Assembly (NCBI RefSeq): GCF_000002865.3
Contig: NW_001865057.1
Location: 573,053 to 637,052 of the forward strand
Direction of reading: 5' to 3'
Source of the DNA: Monosiga brevicollis MX1
Taxonomy: Eukaryota > Opisthokonta > Choanoflagellata > Craspedida > Salpingoecidae
Length of the DNA stretch: 64,000 nt
A program made the translations under genes and the position numbers. Positions 1-13,700 of this stretch are shown one piece after another. Every line of letters begins with the position of its first letter. Position 1 is the stretch's first letter. The notes under the pieces were generated by a model, which was given only the letters and a program-made list of their open reading frames with translations, was not told the DNA's origin and ran no database searches.

Positions 1-1714
1 CGAGCACCACCCCGATGCTTGCAGTCAGCGCAGTCAGCTCACCAGCTTTGACTACCTTGCTTAGTTTGATGCCGAGGCCGAAGCACGTGCCCAGGATGCG
101 GCAAAGGAAGCCATCCTCAAGCAGTATGAAGAGCGGTACGCTTGTTATGGGCTCGCGTCCCTGCCCCAACTCACCTTGTGCTTTGCGCGCAGTCATTTGC
201 ACACATGCGCTTCAACCTACCCGCTCATTCCACTTTGTATGATCATAGAATGAAGCAGAAGAAGGGCGGCAAGGATGACAACGATGACATGTTCTCCTCT
301 AAAATGATCTTCTCCTTGATCAACAATGCTCAAATCGAGATCAAGAACATTCACCTCCGCTTTGAAGAACGCGAACACCCACAGCAACCCGTACGCAACA
401 CACGCACGCGCGTACGCACATTGCGTGACCAACTCTCCCGATCTCTTACAAACTTGTGACTCTGGCTTTGCTTGCCACGATCTGGGGATCCGATAGGCCT
501 TTGCTGCTGGCATCACACTGGAGCGCCTGGCTGCCTACAGCGTCAACGACCAGGGGCACCGCTGTGATCATTCCCCCTCCAGCACTACTGCAACCAAGTA
601 CACCATTCTAAAGGGCCTGGGCCTTTACGTCGATACGCAACTGCATGACCGCAAATTGCTCCTCAATGCCCCAGGCAACGACCGCCGCGCTGGTATGCTG
701 CGTACACCCACCCGGTGCTCTGACTCTTACAACCAATAGATGCAACAACGCATGTTACCTCACGCGCCATCTTGTGTCCTGCAACAGCAATGTATCGCTC
801 TATCGTTGAAAAGCACCAGTTTGTGCTTGATCCTTTGAGCTTTGACGGCCACTTGCGCATCAGCAAAAAGGTGTGTATCTCATTTGACATCTTTTGTTAG
901 AACCCTTGAGGGGGAGGCGGGGAGCGGGGTTTGTTTTCTTTAATCTTTTCAGATCCGTTTCGGCCTCATCCCGCCCATATGCCCTAACACACTCCCATTT
1001 CAACGCAGATCAAAGAGGAGGACGGGACGACGCCGCCTCAATTTGATTTCAAGTCGCAGATCCCTGTCATCGGCCTGGCACTTCGTCGTCTTCAATACTT
1101 CAGTCTCTTGCGAGCTTCTGACAGCTTGACCATTCTCACCAAGCGCCACACCTACCGGGATATTCGACCCAAGGACCATGTACGAGGACACGCCAAACAG
1201 TGGTGGAAGTTTGCGTATGAGGCCAGCGTTCGAGACTGGCGGGCGTCCCGCAAGGTCTGGACTTGGCAATACATGGCAGCGCGCCGCAAGCAGCGACAGG
1301 AGTATATTGCACTCTACCAGCGCGTGAGTCATGCCGTGCCCCTCTTTTTCCCCCTTTTTTAACGCCATCTCAGTTGCAGCCATGCGAGCCACTCGCTCCT
1401 CAAGCTGTCTTGTGCATTTTCTTGTCGTGACTCATTTACCACCCTTGGTCATGTAACAGGTGGTTCGTGAGGGTAGCGACAAGCAAACCCCCACCAGTCG
1501 CGCCCTCGGGCAGCTCGAGCGTACCCTGGCCATTGACGACGTTTTGTTGTACCGCAAGATTGCCCGCTCTCGTCTTCCCAAAGAAAAGAAGCAAGCCGGA
1601 TTTTTCGGCAGCTTCACCTCATTCTTTGGATCGTCCTCTCCTCAAGAAGAGGAAGCGGTAGGTGCCGACTTGTTTCAATCACCAAGTACCTTCTTCTTTA
1701 CCCCCTCCCCGCCT

Positions 1715-1763
<49 letters not shown>

Positions 1764-4700
1764 CACTCATCCAATTTTACCTGCCGACATATTGTACACC
1801 TCGCACATGCCACGCAACACGTTCTCACCATTTTCTTGCCTTGTCATTCTTCTGCCTCCTCCGTTTACCCCAAAATAGCCCGATGAGTCGGCCATTCGGA
1901 AAGAGTTTCAGCAGATGCTCGAGTCCGAGACCGACTACGAATTGGCCACCTCAGTCGAGTACGAGGCCACCCGGGTGCAAGCCACACTTCAGAAGTTTCG
2001 TTTAAGCCTCTTGGACGATACCAAGGACAAGGAGGCCGTTCTCCTAGCACTCAATCTCACGGGCCTCTCGGCTATCTTTGCCCAACGCCCAGCCGCCGAG
2101 GCCATTGCCGTGCATACGCATCTCAAGTCATTTGACATTCAGGCCTGCCGCAACGAGAAGGGTCAGCTCTACCCACTTTTGTACAAGCCTACAAAACAGG
2201 GTGAAAGCACAACCGCCCAGAACTTGTTCACCCTGGCCTACGAGACCAATCCAATCCGCAAGACCGATGTCAAGATTGCCAACAGCTTGCGGGCCTCACT
2301 CCAGCCTCTGGCTATCGACGTCCAGCCCCATTTTCTCCAAGAAAGCCTCAATTTCTTTGCCCCGCCCAGTGACATTGATACTCGGGAGCTCATTGCGCTC
2401 GCCACTTCTGGTCTACTGGAAGCGCACGAACAAACTTTGGCCGGCCTTGAATACGCCGTCAGCACCAGTTCGGTTCGTCAATGCTTTCCATTTTATTTCG
2501 CTTGTTAAAACCGTGGCCCTCCCTCTTCGTCTTGCCTGCGGCAGAAGCTGCTGCTCAGATTAACTCAACATCCTGGCCCCGGCGTATGTATTTGTCTTGC
2601 CTTTAGAACTTTGAGATTGATGTGCAAGCGGTGGCCCCCCGCATTCGAATCGGCGTGGACGACGAGCGCTTTGACATGCTGGTGCTTGATCTAGGCAGCT
2701 TGCAGATTAAAAGCAATTTGAAAACCATTGCCGATGCCACCAAGCTGAGTTTTGAAGAGCTTAGCGAAGCCGTGTACGACGATTACGGCGCGAAGCTCAC
2801 GGGCGTACAGGTGCGTCCTTGTCATTCCCGAGTGCAGTTCTGTCAGTCGCCTTTCACTCACTGCGCTTTCTTATTTTGGCCGCCTCGCATGCTGCCGTGG
2901 ATGTGTTGCGTGCCCTCTTCTTTCATGTGACCAGTTGGCCGTTCTGGACGGCACGACTGCTTGGGACACCGGCTTTCTTCAAGAAAAAGCACAGCACGGC
3001 ATGTGTTTGTTGCGGCCCATTAATATCGATGCAGTGCTCTCGCGATGCCTGCGAACGCAAGACACCCGTTTGCCGGAGCTCAAACTCTCAGCAAAGCTGC
3101 CAGAGCTGAGTCTTGATCTCGTGGATCAGCAGCTCGTGGGTGCATTGCGCATGACAACACGCTTCATTGACGAAGCTGGCTTGGCCCAAGAGGCCGCGCC
3201 GCCAGATGAGGCCTACTGGGACAACACAGGTCCCAGCTCCCGCCAAGCCCTCGATGCCGACAAGTATCGAGCTGCCTTGCTGGATGAAGATGAGGATCAA
3301 GACCAGGACGAGGACGTTGCCGCTGATCAAGAAGATGACTTTCAAGATGCATCGGACAAGCTCGATTCTTCTGGTACGCCTCATTGCAATGGTGCGTCGC
3401 AGTCGTCACGATGCCACGTTTGTCTGACCCTTGCTTGCTGCTGCCCCGGCTCTTCTTCACGATTCAGGCGATGTGCACTCGAACCGCCGCTAGTACGTAA
3501 TTGTGCATGGTGTGGCTTTTAGTCTGCATCTTCTCGCCTGCTCGTTTTGCCAAGCCTGCTCATTGGTCATGTGCGTGCCAACTGTCATCTCACTTGGGCT
3601 TTTCACCTCGTGCTCGCGCCACAGCAGTCTGGAGGGTGGCGCCAAGCCCATCATTCAAGCCAAGCGACGTGCAATGGCACGCATCCAAAAGCTTGCAGGC
3701 TCTTTTAGCATTGATCGCGTTAGCGTTAACATCCACCACACGGCCAAGAGCAAGTCCCAAGACACCGAGGCAGACTCGTCCTGCACGAGCGATGGCGTGC
3801 GCCAGCTTCTTGGCTTTGACATTCATCGCATTCACGCCCATTTGGGTATGCGCACCTTTGACATGCGCGTCAAACTCTCCATCGCTGGTATGGCCATGAT
3901 CAGCTACGCTGGCGTCGAGCGGGGCCAAGATCCCTACTATCTCCTGTACACGCAGGCTGAAACTTTTGGTGGACAAGAGGAGCCGAGCCCCGAAACCATC
4001 GCCCAGTGGGTGGCCAACGCATCAAACGAGCACGACTTCATCAGCGTGGAACTGGCCATGTCCCCCATGACAAATCCGCTGTTCGAGAAGGACTTTGATA
4101 GTTGTGAAATGGATATCCAACTCCGCATCACACACGTCACGCTGGACATTGCACAAGAAGGCTTGATGGACTTTGCCCAGGCTGCGTTTCCGGCGCTGCA
4201 GCAAATCGGCAAAGACATCACCCTCATTACCCAACAGCAGCAAAAGCGTCAAGCTCTGCAAGTGACGGTGCCTGAGTATGCAGATACCACACCCACGCTC
4301 TCGGTAGAGGCCACCAACGCTCGTACAAATTCGCTAACTTACAAGCCCAACCACAAGTTTTTGCGCCTGCACGCCAAGCTGGAGGGTGTTGATGTGGCGT
4401 TGGTCAGCGAGCGAAAGCGCCTCGTCATGTTTGACCTGCGCGGCGTCCGGGCAGATGTAACACAAACCAACGAAGAGGTCTGTATTATGCACAGCTACTT
4501 GACCGCACACATGTGTACCGCTTGTCCGTGTCTGTGGTCTGCCCATGTTTCAGTCCGTGTTTGTCCAGAGCCATGACCTCACCAGTTGCGGTGTGCCAAT
4601 GGATGATTTAGATGCTCGTCAAGGCCTCGCTCAAGAGCATCTTGATGGAGGACTTTTCCGTGGCCAATTCCATGTACCCCAACATTATCACCATGGAGGA

Positions 4701-7700
4701 ACAGAAGGAGCTGCTGAGCCTGCATTATCAAACCTTTTCTCAGCCTGAAAAGCACGACGGCTACGGCGCGGACATTAAGTGTCACCTGGGTATGCGAACC
4801 GCCCCTTCTTACTCTGCATGGCTGCTGGCACCAACATCAAAACACGGGCGCATCATAATAACCAACCGCAGGCTCACGCCATACGTATTTGCCACTCGAA
4901 TTGCGTTCATTTTGTCCTATTGCAGGTACCATTCAAGTCGTGGCCATGGTGGAGCTCATGAACTCCCTCAACACTTTCATCAAGCCATTCATGAAGCTTT
5001 CCTTTGATGCTGAGCGAGTCGCAGCCACCTGGTCGGCAGAACAAGACGCCACGGTGGCGACAGCACCGGTGGCCCCAGCGGCCAATGCTGCGGCCCCGAG
5101 CGGGCCCTTCAAGTTCAAAGTAGCCTTGCAACTCGCCGCCCCGGAAATCATCGTGCCCTTTCAGGCTACGCGCAAAGAATGCTTCGTCCTCAAGCTTGGC
5201 AAAATCCACGTTGACTCGAGCTGCCCAATTCATCGCCTGAGCAATGGCACCTTTGAATACCAAGCATTCTGGGTGGAGCTACAGGGCTTGCAGATGATCC
5301 GCACGGAGGCTCGGCCACACCACCGCTCGCTGGAGCACCCGACCCGCCCTCCACCCATTTCTACAAACGATGGCAACCCAATCATGGTCATGACTGATGT
5401 GCACCTGCAGGCGCTTTTGCAGTTGACGCGTGACAATCTGGACCGAGCTTCTGATGATGATGAGGCAAACACCACCGCGTCGGCTTTGCGCGAGGACGCA
5501 GACGCCCGCTCCTCCCAGTCGACGGCAACGAGCACCGAGAGTGTTGCCGAGAGCGTCAAGGACATCCTTGGCTTTGCGCTCATGTCCAAACACCGCGATG
5601 AGACTGTTAGCAATGCCTTTGACTCGATCCTCGGATTTGAGGTGGATCGCCTTGAAATTCGCTTTGGTACATCCGACTATCGCAGTGTGATCGAGCTCAC
5701 CAACAACGTGCTCTCCGCCGAGGTGTTGCAAGTTGCACTCGAAGAGGCGGACAGCGATTCCCTCTCTGTGCTCAGCGAAGATGACGTGCAGAGCATTGGG
5801 GACATTTCAGCCTCGGGCACATCCGAAGGCTCAAGCGACATTGCTGCCGCAGACACGCTCACGACCAGTCGCTATGACGCTCGTCTCAACGGTCCACAAC
5901 CCTCGACCGTGTTCGCCTTTGCCCGACTGGGAGAGATTCGAGCGACCCTATATCACGAACCCAGCCGTGATAACCTTACCGACGTGCATGCTGACAAGTA
6001 CAAACTTGCCAGTCTTTCCGTGTCGGAAATTCAGGCAGTCTACAGCACCAGCAATGAAGACGAGGTGGAAATGAGCGCAGACCTTTCGCTCGACGCCATC
6101 CTGCTCCGCGACTGCCGCGAGGTCCCCAAGGCCCACAACTTTGACCGCGTCTTCCAATCCGGCATTGTTGATGAAGACGGCAAGAACTTGATCCCAGAGC
6201 GCGCCGCCAAGATGCAGGGTGAGGATGACGCTGTCGCCGAAGAGCGCGACCCGTGTCTGCAATTCAAAGTTGAAGCCGACCGTCGCACCGTTAAATTGTG
6301 CGGAACACAGGATGTCGATTTTACTGACACCGTATGGCTGGAACAGCTGCGCCAGTTGGGCACGCTTGTCCACTTTTATCGTCAGGAGGCAGCCCCCATT
6401 GGTCAGAACGTAGCTGTGGCCGAGTTTGACAGTGCTGAAACAGCCGCGGATGTGGTAGACAAGCTTTTGGATAGCGAAATTGCCGGCCTGTTTCGTGTCG
6501 AGCTGGGGCCTGCGACCCGCTCAAACATGGACGCCAAGTTCACGGGCTTTGATGTGATTCTGGCCCCCGACTTTTTGGCGGACGTGCTGAGCTTTGTCCT
6601 CGACCCTTTTGCTGATGACAAGGGTGATGACGTGGCCGCTGCGTCACAGAAGGAAACGCAGCACGCGTCTGCTGGCATGCAAGTGGCCTCGGCTGGGGCG
6701 TTGGTGCGAGACATGTGTGCGGTCGAAACGGAATACCAGCAGTTTCCCACCATGTTCGACATGCTCTTTCTACGCGCTCGAATCGAGCATCCTGCTGTCA
6801 TGCTCATTGAAGACGCCAGCAAGGATGATACCCGCTGCCTTGTTCTGGACTTTGTGCTCAAGGCCGACTACCATCAGAATACCGATGTCACGACGGCCTT
6901 TGCTGCCATTGAGGGCCTGACCGTCATCTCCAAGGTTTGGAACAGCCCGGCCACTCAATTGGAGGTCCTGAGTCCTGTGGACGTGACGGCCCAGTACCGC
7001 CAGGGACTTGATTCGGTCAAGGCCAGCCTCATGGTTGGGGAGTTGGGTATCAACCTGGCCTATGCAGACATTCAGCTGGCGACGCGCCTTGCTGCTTCCA
7101 TCAGCAAGCCCTTTGAGTCCGTCAACACGGAGGTTGATGCAGGCGCAGAGCGCACCACGTTGCCCGTGGGCTCTTTTCCGGCTCCCAGCTGGACCCAGGC
7201 CCCCTTTGCAGTCGACTTCAAGCGGCATCTGCCCAAGCGTAGCGCCGTGGCCCAGGGGACATCTGCCACCCTGGACGAACTCTATCAAGTGGACGTACCT
7301 TTTGTGGACATTACACTGATCAACACCATGCACGAACGTCGCACGCCCATTTTCGTTTTTAGCACGGCCGTGACCGGCACAATCCGCAACCCTTCGACGC
7401 GCATGTCAGGCTCGATCAACCTGAGTCTGGCTGCGGCGGTGCTGGAGCCCAAACATACCGCGTGGGAGCCGTTTTTGCTATCGTGCGAGGAGCGCGATGA
7501 AGGACCCCGCCCCTATGAGCTCACGGCACGCATCAAGGCCGACGAGTCCCCCTTTATTGAGGGAGACAAGTTTGTTGTGGTAAAGGAGAGCGGGCATGAC
7601 AAGATCAAAATGGCCAACGGCTTCCGCGGTGGTCGTGCCGCGCACATGACCGAGCAGCGCGAGAACACCTTTTGGTGTGCGCACACGAGCCGCCACTCGC

Positions 7701-10700
7701 GCGGTTGGGTCGTTTTTGATATGGGCAAGACCGTCAAGTTGGAAGCCTTCCTCTTTACCTCCATGGGGCTGGCCGACCACGCACCGCTGGAGAGCGAGCT
7801 GCGCGTGGCGGACAAGCTCGACGGCAACTGGCGAATGGTCAGCCGCTTCTCCTCCCACCTCCAAGAGACCGAGTTTGCTTCGCCCAAATTCACGGCTACC
7901 GGCCGCTTTTGGAAGTGGAGCGTGACTCGGTGTCATGGCAGCAACAAGAATGCCTTTATCCGCGCCGTGCGCTTTCAAGAGCATACGGGTGGCCTTTCCC
8001 TGGTTTTCGAGGCCGAGGACCGCCTCGATGCCACCATCACCTCCAATGCCGTGGACCGGTTGCTTAAAATCTCAACTGAATGGATGCGCGACCTGAACCG
8101 CGTTTGGGAGGAGGAGGACAAGGTTGTCACCAAGATGGGCAAGGACATTGGTCTGTACGAGTTGGAAAACGCAACGGGTCGGCCTTTGGCCTTCAATCCC
8201 AGCAGTGTCTTCGACAAGCATCAAGCTCGCAAAAACCAGGTGGCACATGGCGATGTGCGCATCTTTGCCATTTCCGACATGCCCACGCAGCCGCACATTG
8301 ATGACGTGAAGCAAATGACTCACACACGGCTGGTCAACGCGTCTAGTCGCCCCATTCGTGATCTAGTCGTACTCCGCGTGGACAAGAAAGAACACGCGCC
8401 ACCGGGGTACAAGGTCATTAAGCGAGATCTCAATGAGGGGACGGGTGGTTACAAGTTTTACCTCGCCTATACAACAGAGGGCGACCAGCCACCCATCACG
8501 GATATTCACGTGCATCATGCCGGCAAGCTGCACTGCTCTTCCGCCAAAGACGGCTGCTTCGAACTTCCCCCGGCAGGGCACACACGCATTGACGTCAATA
8601 TCAACGAAAATGACGGCATTAAGCGCGGCCGCCGCACGTACATCTCCTTCTCGCGGGAGCCGGGCGTGCCCATCACGGCCATTACAGTGGCCTACATGGG
8701 TGGAACGCTCAAGGAGGCCGTTCCTTCCGGCTTCCGCCTTATCCCGAAGAACCTCAGCCAGGGCCGCAAGAAAGGAGAGAACCCGTACCTTTGCATCAAG
8801 TATGCGGCGGCCGAGGACCTCTTGAACCAACCCTTGGTGGCAGACCGTGAGCCGCGCCCCATCACTGACCTGCATATCGTGGGCCTGGCACGAGCCACAG
8901 ACACCAAGCTACCTGCGCCGGACCGAGCCATTCAAAACTGGGACAGCGAGTATGATGGCAAGCAAGTAAATATGAACGAAAAGTCGGGCGGCATGGCCAC
9001 ATACTTGATGTACGCCCGCGACTCGACACGGGCACCCATCACTGCCTTGGCCATTACCGTGCATCCACAGCCGCCGGGCCATGGATGGGAAACATTGCCC
9101 CAGAACCTGAACGAGGGTAACAAGGCGCAAGCCTTGTACCTGCACTACCAGCGTGAGCCTGGAGCACACCCTGTAGTGGAGATGAAGTACACTTCTGAGC
9201 GGGAAATTCCTGAAGGCTTCAAGGTCCTCACGCCCGAGCTCAACTTGGGCCTCAACTTCAAGCCAGCCCTGTACTTGTGTTATCGCACGGCGCCACGGCT
9301 TCCCAAGAGCTTCCGTTTGGACAACGAACAAGCCGTGTTGCGCGGCAATGAAGACCTGACCCTGGAGGAAAAGCTTGAGCAGGAGCATGCCGAATCTCCT
9401 GATGACGAGTCAAGTCAACGGAGCGGCCCGCGTACCCTGCTCAAGGCCATCGAGTGCTTGGCTGCTCGCCGTGCCATTCCCAACGTTAGCGTTGAAGTGG
9501 AGGGGTGGAAACCGCTGGAGAACATCCCGGTCGACCGTACGGGGGAATCGACTTATCTTATGGAGGACATCGAGGGTAATTTGGCGCGCGTTGTTATCCA
9601 CGTTTTTGTTGAAGGCGAGGTCAAGCGCATCGTCATCCGATCCCCGCTCCAAATTGTGAATCGATTCCCCTTTCCTGTCGAGGTGCGCTGCAACCCGTAC
9701 CTGTATCCGGATGGTGAGATGAAGCTGCTGCATCCGCATGAAGCCTACAGTCCCCCGCTTGGGGCCCTTGACGCGTCCAGTGGGCGCTCGCAGATTGTAC
9801 CGCTGTACCGCTTCTGGTCGCCACAGCGCGAGCGCCACGTTTACTCTGCCAACCCCACTGAGGTCGTTCGTATGGATAGCTCCTTTGTGGCTGAGGCCGT
9901 GCTCGGCTATATCTTTACCGTGCAGCTTGACGACACCATACCCCTGTATGGGTCTCGCATCAACAGCTACAGCACGCGCTTCAAGTGCTTCACAAACCGT
10001 CAAGCCTCGGAAAAGCAGGCTTCGGATGGCTCGAGCAAGAAGAAAGAAAAGCTTCCGACACATGAAGAGTTGCTGGCCTCGGGCCATCAGGTTCTCGGCT
10101 ACGTGCACCCACATCCCACGCCCGAGACGGTTGCACTTTGGTCTTTTGCATCCAAGTCGCTCGATGATAATCTCGTAACGACGGAGCGCGACGAAGTCAC
10201 CCATAAATTTAGCGAGTTGAGCCACTTCTTCTCAAAGTACCATGGCTATGCGCACGAGCGTTTGGAGGCGCACGTTTTACGTCATGAAGGCGATGTTCGC
10301 GTGCGTCCCGCCATGCAAAATATTGAGTGGTCCGTTGAGCAGCGCCAGCTGCACCAATCCGTTGTCCCTCCTGAAAAGATTCTTGTCTGCCCTCGCCTAG
10401 GCGATGTCGCCACGGTATGTCAGCGCGACTCTGGCGCTTTGCCTGTCCGTCGGCCTGTACACCACGGGTCTGCGTTTTCGGCTCACACTTTGTTTGCCTG
10501 TGCCACAATCAGATTGATAAGCGTGCGGGTCAATTTGCTTGCTACCTCGACTCCCACAACGGAGAGCTGTCAACGGCCTATGAACTCCGAGCCCCCGTCT
10601 CGTTGCGAAACATGCTTCCCTGCCCACTGGCCCTTGCCGTAGTCAAGCAAAAGGAGGATGTGCCAAAGCATTACGTGGGTCTGCGATCTGGACAGAAACA

Positions 10701-13700
10701 ATGTAAGCTGGTATTTGGGTAAACCATGCTCGTCGCGTTTTTTTTTTCTCTCCCTTCTCCCCACCAGCCCAGCCCCGCCTTGATGCATCGTTTCGCCTGA
10801 CCTCACGTGTTTTCCCTGGGCCATGCACCCGCGGTTGCGCTATTGCTATAGCCATTCTTCAATTGGCAACGGAACGCAAGTTTGTGGTGCGTCTGAGTTT
10901 TGCGGCCAGTTCATCCCGAGATGTCTTATTGGAGGACAGCAAGGATCTCCCCATTCCACCCGAGCTCTGGTCACGAGCCTGCACCATCGATTTGGACAAG
11001 CAGAACAAACAAGACGTGGCTGATCTCTTTGCAACAGTGCACTGGGTGGATCCAATGACTCACAAGACCAACCTGCTGAAGCTTGGCCTCAAGGTTGAGC
11101 GTCGGCACGGCAGCCACGGTCCCGTGTGTCTGACCGCTTTCTGCCCCTTCCAGTTTATTGATCGCACCAGCTTGACGCTCAGTGCGTCCACCGAGGACGC
11201 CGACAACACCGGCATCCTACCCTTGGGCAGCCCCGTCGATCTGCGCGCCAACACTTTTGCGGACAGGATGAAGGAACAGATTGTTCTTCTATCACCCATG
11301 AACAACGCAGATAAGACATTTTTTGTGACGGACCAGGGCCTGGAATCCGAAACGTTTTCCCTCATTTCGGCGCCTTCTAACTTTGTCATCAAGCTTTTCC
11401 GGCCTGGGCGCGACAAGTCGGGTCATCCAGACGCCCAACTTGCGATTCACTGGGAGTTTGGTGATCGTATGAACCTGAGCAAGCGCTTCATCATCGAGTC
11501 CATGCTGACCTTTGAAAATACTACGCCCATGCCCATTCAAGTGGCCATGGTCCAGCACCCTGCCGAAGCGCCCGGCAAGGACTTTCTCGAGGTCCAACCC
11601 TTTGATCAACGAGTCTTGAACCTGGCGATCCACAAGCAGTTGTGGAAAATTCGGGTGCCTGGTTGCGAAGGTAAGCGCCAATGTCTTCACGTCATGGTTG
11701 TTTTGATTTTTTTTGCGCCATATCAATCGATTCGATGTTGCTAACCTGTGCATTATATCCTGTTTATTCTCTCCTCTTTTGTCTGTGCCTGTGCCTGTGT
11801 CTGTGTGCGCGCTTGGCACTTGTAGCGTGGTCGGCGGCCTTCTCCGCGACACAACACCTGGATTCGCTCAACACGACGTATACTCTCAAACTGCCCACCG
11901 AGTCCTTCGTGGCCGTGGACGCCAATTGTGTGGAACACATGCTGCGCCACATTGTATCCTTTTCCGTGGCAACACACCGCCCGCCTATGCGCATCGAGAA
12001 CTACTCGAGCCATGTGATCGAATTTCATCAGGGCTGCGACGCAACCGAGTCTAAGAAATATGTGCTGCGAGCTCATGAGGGCATGAAGTATGCCCTTGAT
12101 GAGCCCGCGCCCTTCCGCCAGAAGGACGCCAAGCGCGACAAGCTGGTGCTGGCTCAACCCGAGCTCGTGTTCTCCGCCAAGCACACCCGTGGCAAGGCAG
12201 AGCCCGTGGCAGTACGCGTGATTGGCGATCAGACCAAGTGCTTAACGTTTGTCGACGAGCAAGGCCGGGACCAAACAATCTTTGTGTGTGCAGTTGCTGA
12301 AGCAGAGGGTGCCACCGTCTGCTACGTGTTAGCAGACACAGTAGCCGAAATGCGCGCGCTTTTTGGACTGACGGGTGACGTTGACGCAGATGCCAACTCG
12401 GAACAGCTCAACTTTGATCTGACGTTGGACGTTGCTGGCTTTGGCGCCTCTTTTATTGCGGATATGGCTGGTAGCGCGCCCAAAGAGTTTGCTTACTTGT
12501 CGGTGCTCGACATTCGTGGCACCCTCATTGACACCACAGAGTACTTCAAGGTCGCCGCATCCATTCGCCGCTTGCAGATTGACTATCAGGCCCCAGATGC
12601 CGAGTACCCCGTGCCACTCTACGCGGAACAGGAGATGCTAGCAGAGGATGACCCACAACGCCAGGACGTGATCACGGCCTCGTATGTTCTGCGACGTGGA
12701 GACATTGGCGTCGGCCGCAGTCAAGACTTTGTGGAGCACCTGGGAGTACGCGTGCTGCCTCTGGTGGTGCGAGCCGATGGTCGCTTTGCGGCTGATGCCA
12801 TGGCATTTGCCAGCATCGCCGAACTGTTACCGGCATCATCAGAGCCCTCGGCTCCTGAGCCAGCGCTGCCCATGCTGTGGCGTGATGTGCAGTTCAATCC
12901 AATTCAAGCTGCCATTACTGTAACAGACATGGACCCGGTCTTGGATCAGCTGCCCATGTTCCTTCGTTCCCTGGGCGTGTCGCTTGTCAACCTGAGCAAT
13001 GTGACTTTCAAGCTGAATTCCATCCAGCTACAAGAGTTGTTTGTCACCATGGACCAGCTCACGGCCAAGATTGGCCAGGAGTACAAGCGCCAAGCCATAC
13101 GCTTCGCCTTGACCCAGGGAGTCATCCGTGGCATTGGTGGCCTGGAAATGTTTGGCGATCCCCTGGGCGCTCTGTCATCGGTGGCCGGTGGCTTCTCCAG
13201 TCTCTTCTACGAGCCTTACAAGGGCCTGGTCAAGGGTCCGGGCGAGTTTGGCAAGGGCGTAGGTGTAGGCGTGACCAAGCTTACCACGGGTGTGGTCGGA
13301 GGCATCACTGGCATCGGGTCCAAGGTCACGGGTGCAGCTGGCTCTGGTCTGGCTACTCTGACCATGGATGACAAGTATGAGAGTGATCGACGCCGCGATA
13401 TGCAACAAAAGCCCACCAACGTGGGCTCGGGCGTGGCCACGGGCTTGAAGCGCTTTGGCAAGGGCTTTTACAGCGGCCTGACGGGTGTAGTCACAACGCC
13501 CGTGCGAGAAGGCAAGGAGAAGGGATTTGTGGGTGCGCTCGCCGGAACGGGTAAGGGTTTGGTAGGCCTAGTGTCCAAGCCAGTTGGTGGCGCCGTGGAC
13601 ATGGTCAGCTCAACCTTTGCGGGCATTGACGGGCAAGTTCGCGGTGAAAAGGCGGTAACGCGACTTCGCCAGCCTCGTGTGCTGCGCTATGATGGTCACG

